Positions 16,134-23,829 of a stretch of DNA of 64,000 nt are shown here, in pieces (position 1 is the first letter of the stretch; every line of letters starts with the position of its first letter). Origin of the DNA: Pseudofrankia sp. DC12 (GTDB lineage: Bacteria > Actinomycetota > Actinomycetes > Frankiales > Frankiaceae); assembly GCF_000966285.1 (NCBI RefSeq), contig NZ_KQ031391.1, positions 4,760,383-4,824,382 on the forward strand, in the 5' to 3' direction. The notes under the pieces are model-generated. The model worked only from the letters and a program-made list of their open reading frames with translations. It ran no database searches and was not told where the DNA came from. Position numbers and translations under genes: made by a program.

Positions 16134-17209
16134 GCACCCTTTTTGTATATTCATACTTTTGTCCGTCAACCTCGAAACGCCATGGCGGCGTCCAACAAAT
16201 TGTCGGCCCTCTCTTGGAGGGCCTTCAGTCGACAAAGGGATGGCAGGTAAGGGTCTGTCATACCGAGGACTGCGATGGTTGTGAGCGGCACGAAGTTCTT
16301 CCATCGGCACGGGGTCGACGGCATGAAGATCACGTCTCTTTCACCAATTTGGAGGCCTCCTCCCGAATAATCCATAGCATGGCCGACAGCGCTGATGTCG
16401 TACTAAGCATCGATCGATTTATTCCGTCCGTAGTTGGGGCGCCGAAAGTCCTCATGTCAAATACGCTTTCCTACTACGACGAGGCGACCGCGATATTAGC
16501 AGGAGGATGGTCGCAGGTAATCGCACCAACGCGTTTCTTCGCTCGTCGGATTCAGCAGGTAGCACAAGGTATCCGGGTGTCGGTTGTTCACTACGGCCTT
16601 CCGCCTACCTTGACTGCCCGGATCTCAAATTTGCCACCACCGACGTGGGAGTCAGATGAGCAAATTATTCGACTTCCTCATCGCCCCGATTCGAGAAAAG
16701 GACATCTGGCTGCGATCGAGGGTCTCGCCCGCGCCGGATCCATTGCCAACAATATGAAACTCGAGATTTCTTGGTTGAAGGAGCCTCGATACTCGGCTTA
16801 TCGAAAGGAACTCGAGGATCGCGCTGCGTACCTGGGCGTCGCCAGTCGGGTTGACTTTACCGACTGGCTTGATGGTGACGACCGCTGGAACGCCTTGACG
16901 AGAAGCTGTGGGGTGCTGCAGTTGGGGACATTCGAGGAGTCATTTGGACTATCTGTGGTCGAGAGCCTGCTTGCTGGACGCCCGGCGTTCACCAGGACGC
17001 AGCCCGCTATACGTGAAGTCGTTGGCGACAGCCCGCTCCTGCGTGAAATTCGAGATCCTTTTGAATGGTACTCTCACTTCAAATCGCTGTCGGGTGAGTT
17101 GTCAAGAGGCTCGAACGGGTCATCAAGACGATCTGTAACCGAACTCCTTTCCTACGAGAGCATGGTGGAAGGTTACGATCGAGTCCTCAGGGCCGTTTTG
17201 GGAGCTTAG
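16130..17209 (+). CDS. Glycosyltransferase family 4
   Basis: 359 residues when started at the GTG of the GTGA overlap at 16130; GTG 16118 is an alternative. The start GGVQQIVGPLLEGL and the GT4 signature FEESFGLSVVESLLAG (E-x7-E) mark the GT-B fold. Family members transfer sugars with retention, usually from a UDP- or GDP-sugar. The typical middle block APTRFFARRIQQVAQGI is also present. It is the only GT4 in the locus, while the others are GT2, so it may add the first or branching sugar. That ordering is a guess. After it comes a 155-base gap with a new promoter. Confidence 0.75.
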   Translation: MSTLFVYSYFCPSTSKRHGGVQQIVGPLLEGLQSTKGWQVRVCHTEDCDGCERHEVLPSARGRRHEDHVSFTNLEASSRIIHSMADSADVVLSIDRFIPSVVGAPKVLMSNTLSYYDEATAILAGGWSQVIAPTRFFARRIQQVAQGIRVSVVHYGLPPTLTARISNLPPPTWESDEQIIRLPHRPDSRKGHLAAIEGLARAGSIANNMKLEISWLKEPRYSAYRKELEDRAAYLGVASRVDFTDWLDGDDRWNALTRSCGVLQLGTFEESFGLSVVESLLAGRPAFTRTQPAIREVVGDSPLLREIRDPFEWYSHFKSLSGELSRGSNGSSRRSVTELLSYESMVEGYDRVLRAVLGA

Positions 17210-17352
17210 TTTCATACGACCCCGGCTCGCCCTAATAGACCAGGCCGGTTTCAAGGAGAGCAAATTTGCACCCTGGCTGGCTACCTGCACCGGCAGCCAC
17301 GGACCGACTTATCGGTGGTCTCAACTCCGGGAAATGGAGCCCCAATTCGTGT

Positions 17353-17358
17353 TATAAT
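17353..17358 (+). promoter_or_regulatory. TATAAT -10 box placed for a leaderless mRNA
   Basis: A perfect TATAAT ends six bases before the ATG at 17365. Transcription would start at or next to the ATG, giving a leaderless message, common in actinobacteria. No ribosome-binding site precedes this ATG. The -35 region is weak. Confidence 0.45.
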
Positions 17359-17364
17359 AAACAG

Positions 17365-18417
17365 ATGAGCTTGAATGGTTATGCCTTTTTTGTGACTAAG
17401 GGGTTGGAAGATGTCTGTTTGGATGAAATCGAAGCCACCCTCAATGCAACGCGCTTCGAGGCTGTAGTCCGGCCAAAGCTTGTGCTGACGACTGCGCAGG
17501 TGACGTCGAAGGCCATTCGCAAGTTGCGCACTGTCGATGATGCTGGCGAGGTTCTCGCGGAACCGGGACAGGTGAATGATCAACGGCAGCTCAGCGAATA
17601 TATTGCTGCGTCACTGACGAAGGAGAATCTAGAGGCTGCAGCGCTGCGAACGCGCGGCTTTGATGACCAATTCTCCGTGACGGTTACCGCCGCAAGATCA
17701 CCTGCGGGAAATGCAAGTCAACTCCAGCAGATTCTGGAAGAACACATTACCTCGCTTATGAAATGGCAGCCGCTGGTACGGGAGCGTGCGAGTCTAGATC
17801 TACGGCTATTTGCGGACCAGAGCTGGGTAATGTTGTCGAGGAGAATGTTCGAGGAGCCGCTTTCAAATCGATCATATCGACTTCATGCAACGCCGGGAGC
17901 GCTCCGTCCGACGGTAGCGGCCGCCATGGTTAGATTGACTGGGAGCCACGCAGGAGGTTATCGGGTGTGGGATCCTTTCTGCGGAAGCGGTACCATCCTG
18001 GCTGAAGCCGCGTTGAAGAACAACGAGGTGGCCGGTACCGACATTTCCGCTGAGGCAATCGCTGTAGCGCGAGAGAATCTCGGAGCAGTCCGTCGCGAAC
18101 TTTGGAGTAGCGTATCCGTCGGCGATTCGACAAACAACGCTGTGTGGAAGCGGCATGAGAAGTGCAATGTCATCATTACGAATATACCCTGGGGAAAGCA
18201 AGTCGATATTAAGAGTGCTCGCGCGCTCTACGAATCGCTCGCGGCTGGCTGCGCAGAACTCACGCTAAAGCGACGAGGGGTCGCGGCTATTCTCACGACT
18301 GACCCAGAAAGGCTGAAGGCGGCGCTAAGGCGAGTAACGAGTGAGATACAGGTTGTCGAGAAGAAGATTGGACTCCTCGGCCAAACGCCAACGATTGTCA
18401 CCATTCAAGCACGGTAA
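17365..18417 (+). CDS. THUMP/UPF0020-type RNA N2-guanine methyltransferase-like protein
   Basis: 350 residues from the ATG at 17365, chosen because it follows a TATAAT box and opens the conserved GYAFFVTKGLEDVCLDEI. The N-terminal half matches a THUMP-like RNA-binding region. The C-terminal Rossmann methyltransferase has WDPFCGSGTILAEAAL (SAM binding), VAGTDISAEAIAVARENL and the catalytic motif NIPW in place of the usual NPPY. The Trm14/TrmN and RlmL families methylate guanine N2 in tRNA or rRNA. Such an enzyme is unexpected between glycosyltransferases: it might modify the host RNA target for self-resistance, or be a passenger. The transcript appears to start afresh here. Confidence 0.65.
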   Translation: MSLNGYAFFVTKGLEDVCLDEIEATLNATRFEAVVRPKLVLTTAQVTSKAIRKLRTVDDAGEVLAEPGQVNDQRQLSEYIAASLTKENLEAAALRTRGFDDQFSVTVTAARSPAGNASQLQQILEEHITSLMKWQPLVRERASLDLRLFADQSWVMLSRRMFEEPLSNRSYRLHATPGALRPTVAAAMVRLTGSHAGGYRVWDPFCGSGTILAEAALKNNEVAGTDISAEAIAVARENLGAVRRELWSSVSVGDSTNNAVWKRHEKCNVIITNIPWGKQVDIKSARALYESLAAGCAELTLKRRGVAAILTTDPERLKAALRRVTSEIQVVEKKIGLLGQTPTIVTIQAR

Positions 18418-18425
18418 TCGAAGAC

Positions 18426-18431
18426 TATAAT
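18426..18431 (+). promoter_or_regulatory. TATAAT -10 box upstream of the 18470 glycosyltransferase
   Basis: A second perfect TATAAT lies 38 bases before the ATG at 18470, just after the preceding stop. A TTCAAG at 18404-18409 could be a poor -35 box at 16-base spacing. It would give an ordinary leader of about 30 bases. Confidence 0.35.
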
Positions 18432-18469
18432 GGACCACCGGGTAGGCTAAAAGCCTGGTCGATCGGAAA

Positions 18470-19357
18470 ATGATGAAGGGTCGTATCGGAGTTGTAATAC
18501 CGGTCGTAAATTGCGCGTGCAGACAGTTGAATGCACTGATCCCACAACTGGGCTATCGCGAACAGTTAGTTATAGTCCGAAACGGGAAAGCTACGCATCG
18601 GTGTACACCGAGAGATAGTCAAGTCTGCCAAGTCGAGCAAATCGATGCGGGTCGGAAACCAATTGGAGCGGCGGCGGCGCGTAACCTGGGTGTATCTCGT
18701 CTAAATGATTGTGACATCGTCGCCTTTGTTGACAGCGACGATCAAGTCGCTCCAGGATGGCTTGACGAGATTGTGAAAGAGCTTGTCGCCGGAAGAGCAG
18801 ACCTGGTAGGAGGAGCGCTGTCCTTCCGACGTCACGATGGCTCGGCGTCCGTGGTACTCCCAGGAAGAGACTACTGGCATGCGCAGGCGGTATTCGGCGG
18901 AAGCCTAGCGGTGAGCATCCGAGCGTGGCAGGTGCTAGAGGGTTTTGACGAGACATTGCGGTGCTGTGAGGACACAGATCTAGCTTGGCGAGCTCATGCG
19001 TTGGGTTTGAAGGTCCTGGTTGAGCCGGGCGCGATCGTGGAAGTAGAAGCCCGCGGACATTTAGATGAAATACGGCAGCGAATTAGATGGGGATGGTGGT
19101 CGGGTGAGTTGCTGCGCAGGCATCAGTTATGCAATGGTCACCTTCCTGCGCGTCGAGAACTAATTGGGCATAAAAAGGCTCTCGGATTCTGTGCGTCTTG
19201 GCGGCTTTCGGCTACCGCCCAATGGCTCGGTGAACGACTCTTCTCATTGAATCATGCCGTAGTGCGGACTGATAAGTCGGGGGCAGGCCGGAAAGTCTGC
19301 CAGTGTCAAGCAGAAAGTTGTCCGCGCTGCAAACACCAGACTCTAACTGGAAGATGA
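18470..19357 (+). CDS. Glycosyltransferase family 2
   Basis: 295 residues. It begins GRIGVVIPVVNCACRQLNAL, has the nucleotide pocket GAAAARNLGVSRL, the metal-binding IVAFVDSDDQVAPGWLDEI and the acidic CCEDTDLAWRAHALG. This is the same GT-A layout as the gene at 15132, though clearly diverged. A Cys-rich tail (KVCQCQAESCPRCKHQ) is unusual for GT2 enzymes and might bind a metal ion. The stop overlaps the start of the PIG-L gene by ATGA, so a transferase and a deacetylase are made together, which suits transfer of an N-acetylated sugar followed by deacetylation. The sugar itself is unknown. Confidence 0.75.
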   Translation: MMKGRIGVVIPVVNCACRQLNALIPQLGYREQLVIVRNGKATHRCTPRDSQVCQVEQIDAGRKPIGAAAARNLGVSRLNDCDIVAFVDSDDQVAPGWLDEIVKELVAGRADLVGGALSFRRHDGSASVVLPGRDYWHAQAVFGGSLAVSIRAWQVLEGFDETLRCCEDTDLAWRAHALGLKVLVEPGAIVEVEARGHLDEIRQRIRWGWWSGELLRRHQLCNGHLPARRELIGHKKALGFCASWRLSATAQWLGERLFSLNHAVVRTDKSGAGRKVCQCQAESCPRCKHQTLTGR

Positions 19358-20103
19358 GATGGTCTCGCGTGGACACATATTTCGGCAAGGCAGGCGCAGC
19401 TCTTTGGGCCGCCGGGAAGAGGCCAATCTTCTTGTTCGCGCATGCCGACGATCTGGCGATGTGTGGCTCTGTAGCCGCCTTTGGGGTCGCCGGCGGGGGC
19501 TTAGACTTGCTTCTTTGTAGCGCAGTTCCTGTCGATGCGAGCAGCCCCGGCTCTTGGGATACGGAGTGTGGGTTAGGCTTGCCGGCTGCGGCGATGTCGG
19601 TACGGCTTCAGGAGCACAATATGGCGTGCGAGACGCTAGGTATGACGACCGTTTGCCTTGGGGGGATCGATAGGCAATATGGTGCCGGCGCGCCTTGGGA
19701 TGGTAAAAAGGGTGAGTTGTTTGCGTCCGCTAGGGCGGCGGCTGAGGTTTGGCGAGCGGACAGCGTAATAAGCCATCAGAGGCATTCTTACCATCCCGAC
19801 CACCAGGCAGCGCATATTTTGGCGAGGCACGTCGCTCAAGCATTAGAGATTCCACTCATCACGACCTGTGACCGACCTTACGTGCGATGCGAAGATGGTG
19901 TATGTGCCCGTGGCCCAAGGCCTGTTGGCGGATCGACATGGGTGCTGTCCGAGGAAGAGTGGGCCAGAAAGCTCGAGCTTTTGACCTGTTACACCTCGCA
20001 GATCGGGGCTTTGAGGGCAGCCTTCGGGACCGATTTTATCAGCCAGGCTTTACTCGGAGTGGAATGTTACTACCTGGAAGGGCGTTGCGACCGTGAATTC
20101 TGA
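19354..20103 (+). CDS. PIG-L family N-deacetylase
   Basis: 249 residues from the ATG in the ATGA overlap. The zinc motif reads AHADDLAMCGS, against the usual AHPDDE; His and both Asp are kept while Glu becomes Leu. The second motif HSYHPDHQAAH supplies the further His ligand. PIG-L enzymes remove acetyl from N-acetylglucosamine conjugates: MshB in mycothiol, and BtrD/Neo16-type enzymes in aminoglycosides. Placed directly after a GT2 gene and before a methyltransferase, it probably exposes a free amine on an added amino sugar. The next gene starts 11 bases before this one ends. Confidence 0.75.
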   Translation: MRWSRVDTYFGKAGAALWAAGKRPIFLFAHADDLAMCGSVAAFGVAGGGLDLLLCSAVPVDASSPGSWDTECGLGLPAAAMSVRLQEHNMACETLGMTTVCLGGIDRQYGAGAPWDGKKGELFASARAAAEVWRADSVISHQRHSYHPDHQAAHILARHVAQALEIPLITTCDRPYVRCEDGVCARGPRPVGGSTWVLSEEEWARKLELLTCYTSQIGALRAAFGTDFISQALLGVECYYLEGRCDREF

Positions 20104-20788
20104 TGATCGAGCTACGATATTGAGAAGGCTCGACGAGGTTACGCGTGGCGTTCCGTACAGCCACGACCGCGTCTGCCACCTCCTCTTCGACCTCGTTATG
20201 ACCTTTGAATCGCCCACAGTGGTCGAGGTTGCCTATGCATATGGCAAGGCAACGGCCTACCTCGCGAGTGCGGCGCAGGCCGTCCGTGGACAGCTGCACG
20301 CCGTCGACAGAGTGGAACCGCAGCACCTCGGGCGTACGGCGCAGGATCTACTCGCAGCGCTCGATCTGGAGACGTCATGCACATTGGCCAAGGGAGAAGA
20401 CGCTCGTTGGTATCTAGTTGATCTCGTGCGCAATCGGGTTCCATTTCTGGACTTGGTTTACATAGATGCTAGCCACACACTCGAAGTGGACGGTTTTCTT
20501 GTGTTCGCTGCATGGGCATATTTGAAGCCTGGAGGTATTCTTGTCCTTGACGATCTCGATTGGGTACCAGCGCAGCACGCGACCGATTTGGGTACGTTCA
20601 GCCGTCCGTCGACAGCGCACATACAAGAGTTGTATAGCATGGTCTGTAGGCTACCTGACGTTGAGTCCTTTCTAACATGGGGCGAGAGAGAGGTGGAATG
20701 GACGTGGGGATTGATTCGTAAAAGTGGTGGCGATTCGAGCCTTGCCGATCTGATGAATTCCCTGCTGTCTGTGGCGGGTGACTCCTAA
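20093..20788 (+). CDS. Class I SAM-dependent methyltransferase
   Basis: 231 residues from a GTG that overlaps the deacetylase. The Rossmann core is seen in VVEVAYAYGKATAYLASAAQ (motif I, with Ala where Gly is usual), then GQLHAVDRVEP, DLVYIDASHTLEVDGFLVF and YLKPGGILVLDDLDW. The layout is that of the Methyltransf_24 group, often O-methyltransferases on sugars and other small molecules. The substrate is probably a glycan or precursor made by its neighbours. The stop lies 11 bases inside the next glycosyltransferase gene, so the run 18470-21629 is tightly coupled. Confidence 0.65.
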   Translation: MNSDDRATILRRLDEVTRGVPYSHDRVCHLLFDLVMTFESPTVVEVAYAYGKATAYLASAAQAVRGQLHAVDRVEPQHLGRTAQDLLAALDLETSCTLAKGEDARWYLVDLVRNRVPFLDLVYIDASHTLEVDGFLVFAAWAYLKPGGILVLDDLDWVPAQHATDLGTFSRPSTAHIQELYSMVCRLPDVESFLTWGEREVEWTWGLIRKSGGDSSLADLMNSLLSVAGDS

Positions 20789-21629
20789 GGTGGCCGGGTT
20801 TAAGGTTTCAGTGGTTATGCCGACCTTTCGACAGCCGGGTGTTCTCCTGCTGACGCTCCAAGACCTGGCTGCACAAGATTATCCGTGTGACTTGTGGGAG
20901 CTCGTTGTCCTCGATGATGGAAGCCGCGACATCAGTGCCTTACTCGCCGTCGCAGGATTTCGTGATGATGTTGCGCTGACGGTCCGGAGGGAAGCCAACA
21001 ATTCATCGTATTCGCATTCCGCGCTCTTTAACAGGCTCCTTTCGCTGAGCGACGAAGCGGCTTCGGTGATTGTTCACGTAGAAGATGCCCGATTGCCGAT
21101 GGACTATATTTCGCAACACGTGAAGTGGCATGGCGGGTCCGAACTGAGACTTGTGACCGGCCCGATGTGTGAGAGCGCATGTGTGACGTTCGATCCGGCG
21201 TTCTGCTCGCGTTGGGAGCTTATGAGGTCGGGAGGTGAAAGTGACGCCTATATCTGCAGTTTTCAAGCGATTTTCGCGAAGTCGATGAGCTATTCAAAGG
21301 CTCTGGCGCTGGCGTTGAATGAGTCGGGGTCGCACGAGGTATTCGATGAAAGAATGACTGGTTGGGGTTACCACGAAACGGAGTTTGCATATCGTGCCCT
21401 GAGGGCGGGGGCGGAATGCATATACGACGTGAAGTGTGGTGTTTACCATCCTGCTCATGATTCCTACGATGAGGAGCGCTATCGCGCCATAATGCGGCCC
21501 GAAGTGCGCAAATTAGGAGAGCGGCAGAACATTCAATACCTGTGTGAGAAGCATAATCTGGCAAGGTTGCCAGAGTGGGGGTATGGTATCCCAGTGCCGT
21601 CGCCGGAACTGCCGGCCTTGGAAGGCTGA
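20778..21629 (+). CDS. Glycosyltransferase family 2
   Basis: 283 residues from a GTG start inside the preceding gene. VSVVMPTFRQPGVLLLTLQD and LWELVVLDDGSRDISAL are the classic GT2 start with the DDGS motif; VIVHVEDARLPMDY holds the metal-binding acidic residues, with ED rather than DxD. WGYHETEFAYRALRAG is the C-terminal acidic acceptor motif. It is more like the polypeptide-GalNAc or chondroitin-type GT2 branch than its neighbours. A short gap of four bases and GGAAGG separate it from the next transferase. Donor and acceptor are unknown. Confidence 0.75.
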   Translation: MTPKVAGFKVSVVMPTFRQPGVLLLTLQDLAAQDYPCDLWELVVLDDGSRDISALLAVAGFRDDVALTVRREANNSSYSHSALFNRLLSLSDEAASVIVHVEDARLPMDYISQHVKWHGGSELRLVTGPMCESACVTFDPAFCSRWELMRSGGESDAYICSFQAIFAKSMSYSKALALALNESGSHEVFDERMTGWGYHETEFAYRALRAGAECIYDVKCGVYHPAHDSYDEERYRAIMRPEVRKLGERQNIQYLCEKHNLARLPEWGYGIPVPSPELPALEG

Positions 21630-21633
21630 TGGC

Positions 21634-22527
21634 ATGAAGATTGGGGTGGTTATTCTTGACCTTAATCAGCGTGACATGACGCTTCGATGCCTCGAGTCGC
21701 TCGACCGAGGGAGCGTTCTGCCGAATATTGTCGTTGTTGTTGAAAATGGTTCTGAGAAAGTGGTCGTCCCGAGTGAGGACCGGCGCTTCGCTTTTCAGAC
21801 GATGTTTCTGCCGGTCGGCGCGAACCTCGGTTGCGCTGGAGGGAGGAATCTCGGTCTCGATTTCTTAGAATCGAACACCGACGCGCAGGTTTATGTTGTC
21901 CTCGACAACGATACGGTAGCGCCGCGGGAGTTTATAGCGAATGTAGGTGCTGGTGTGGTACCTGAGGTAGGTGTGGTGGCGCCGGTCATTCGTGACTTCG
22001 GCACGCACGGAATTTGGAGCGCGGGGGGCATAATTAGCCCGGCCGGAATCGTTTCACAACTTACCTCGGCGATCGAGACGGATCAGGCCCGGGAGGTGGA
22101 TTGGGCGCCAGGAGCGTGCCTGATTTTCAGCCGAAATACTTGGCAGTTAGGTATACGGTTCGATGACTGGCTGAACTTCTACTTTGAGGATATTGACTGG
22201 TGTTGCAAAGTGCGCGGGTCGGGCGGTAGTGTTCAAATATGGCCGTCAGTAGAAATCTACCACGAGGCGAACCAGTCTCTGGGCGGGGAATGGAGTCCGG
22301 CGCGGGTCCGACTTTGGTCCCGGAACGGCTTGGTGTTTCTTGCGCGAATGTGTGGGTGGACTGACCGCGCGGTCGGGCGTTGGCTTGTGGATCAGTCCCA
22401 TTCGCTTGGAAATGATATCTTGAATATGCGCTGGCCGTGGGTGAGTGCGCGCGTGCGTGGGGTTGTAGAGGGCCTGATTAAGATTTGGCGAACAGGTAAG
22501 TCGATTCGCTATGAGTGCCAGCAGTGA
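21634..22527 (+). CDS. Glycosyltransferase family 2, rhamnosyltransferase-like
   Basis: 297 residues from the ATG at 21634, preceded by GGAAGG. Start IGVVILDLNQRDMTLRCLES, pocket GANLGCAGGRNLGLDFL, metal site YVVLDNDTVAPREFI, and FYFEDIDWCCKVRGSGG are shared nearly word for word with the protein at 32573. These are typical of WbbL-like rhamnosyltransferases. A conserved WAPGACLIF segment precedes the acceptor motif. It is the last gene of the left half of the cluster; about 200 bases later lies a convergent hydrolase gene. Confidence 0.8.
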   Translation: MKIGVVILDLNQRDMTLRCLESLDRGSVLPNIVVVVENGSEKVVVPSEDRRFAFQTMFLPVGANLGCAGGRNLGLDFLESNTDAQVYVVLDNDTVAPREFIANVGAGVVPEVGVVAPVIRDFGTHGIWSAGGIISPAGIVSQLTSAIETDQAREVDWAPGACLIFSRNTWQLGIRFDDWLNFYFEDIDWCCKVRGSGGSVQIWPSVEIYHEANQSLGGEWSPARVRLWSRNGLVFLARMCGWTDRAVGRWLVDQSHSLGNDILNMRWPWVSARVRGVVEGLIKIWRTGKSIRYECQQ

Positions 22528-22731
22528 CCGATCGGTGGGGCGTGAGATTGGGGCGCAGACGAAAGGCTGGAGGGCCTGGTCGCGCTCCGCGTGGCGTGAC
22601 GCTCGGGCACCGTGGCACCGTGGAATCCGGCACTTCGACGGTGGCATGTCGTAGGACTCTGGTGGCCGCCGGAGGTCGGCGCGGACCCGAGCGTAGTCTG
22701 TTGTTGCATGTGAGCGCAGGCGAGGCACGTT

Positions 22732-23556
22732 CTACGCCCCGGCTGTGACCCAGTCAACGACGGTCCGTATCACGAACGCCTGCCACTCCTTGCTCTGCGG
22801 CTGGAGATACTGCGGGTCGTCGTGCACGGCAAAGCCGTGCTGCGAGCCCTCCACCTCGACGAGCTGGGCCTCGGCCGTGAACTTGGCCATCGCGGCGCGC
22901 GACGACTCAATGGGCACCAGCGTGTCCTTGGTGCCATGTACCACCAGCGTTGGGGCGGCGATCTCCCCGATGGCCTCGTCCGGCCGCAGCCAGAAGACCT
23001 CGTTCAGCATCGGGCGCCCGTGCTTGAGCGTCGGCGTGAAGGTGATCGCCCCCTGCTCGTTCAGCGTCCGGGCGGCCTCGTCGTCTATGTGGTCGTCGTG
23101 CCAGTACGGACGGCTGTCAATCGTGCGCCACTTGTAGTTGAACTGCGGGTTGAGCAGCACGAGCCGTGCGACGTCCGCTGGCCGCTTGGCCGCGTAGTAG
23201 CCGCAGATGCCGCCGCCGAAGCTCGCGCCGAGCAGGCTTATGTGGTCCATGCCGGTGGCCTCGCGCACCGCGGTCAGAGCGACCCGGATGTCGTTGAGGA
23301 TGGACGACAGCGTCAGCTCCTCCTGCCGGCCCTCGCTCTCCCCGTGGCCGCGGAGGTCAAAGCGCAGCGAGGCCACGCCGGCCTCGGCAAGCCCGGCGGC
23401 TAGCCGGGTGAAGAATCCGCCCTCCTCGCGGGTGACGCCGCCGCCGTGAACCAGGACCACCGCCCGGCCGGCTGGCGTGTCCGGCCTGGTCAGCGTGGCC
23501 GCTAGGCGCAAGCCGTCCAGCGTGCGGAACGAGGTCACCGTCTCGTGCGCGGGCAT
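22732..23556 (-). CDS. Alpha/beta hydrolase
   Basis: 274 residues with all parts of a serine hydrolase: oxyanion loop VVLVHGGGV, nucleophile elbow GASFGG (Ser), catalytic Asp in VVHGTKDTLVPIE and catalytic His in EGSQHGFAV. The fold is that of the dienelactone hydrolase/acyl esterase branch. The substrate is not predictable. It points towards the glycan run, has high-GC codons unlike it, and so probably does not belong to that pathway. Its start overlaps the fragment at 23535-23816 by 22 bases. Confidence 0.85.
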   Translation of the reverse strand: MPAHETVTSFRTLDGLRLAATLTRPDTPAGRAVVLVHGGGVTREEGGFFTRLAAGLAEAGVASLRFDLRGHGESEGRQEELTLSSILNDIRVALTAVREATGMDHISLLGASFGGGICGYYAAKRPADVARLVLLNPQFNYKWRTIDSRPYWHDDHIDDEAARTLNEQGAITFTPTLKHGRPMLNEVFWLRPDEAIGEIAAPTLVVHGTKDTLVPIESSRAAMAKFTAEAQLVEVEGSQHGFAVHDDPQYLQPQSKEWQAFVIRTVVDWVTAGA

Positions 23557-23816
23557 GGCACTCCCTCAGGCTTCATGTCGTCGCTGTCATCCTCGGGCAG
23601 ACGCTGGTTGACGACCAGCGCCTCGGTTCGGTGCGGGCGGTCCTGGTCGCTGGCGGGAAGATCCCAGTCAAGGGCGCGCAGGCCATCTGCCACGCGCTGG
23701 AGGACCGCCACGTCCCCGAAGACCTCAGTGGGATGAGACGGCCCGAGCGGCGCTGCGCGCTGCGGCAGGGGTTCGGTTTCTTTGCCAAAGATCGTCAGCG
23801 CGGGCAGCGGCAGCAC
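23535..23816 (-). pseudogene. C-terminal fragment of an unrecognised gene
   Basis: A 93-residue frame reads FGDVAVLQRVADGLRALDWD and on to a hydrophilic end. It looks like true coding sequence but has no good start: its first ATG lies 14 bases from the end of the recombinase module. The gene probably continued to the right before that module arrived. It overlaps the hydrolase start by 22 bases, as upstream operon partners often do. Confidence 0.35.
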
Positions 23817-23829
23817 TGGTGGAGATCAC

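Noticed and set aside
14269-22527. Mycothiol biosynthesis (PIG-L next to a GT4 gene)
   Set aside because: No mshC-type cysteine ligase or mshD acetyltransferase is present, and several extra transferases do not fit that pathway.
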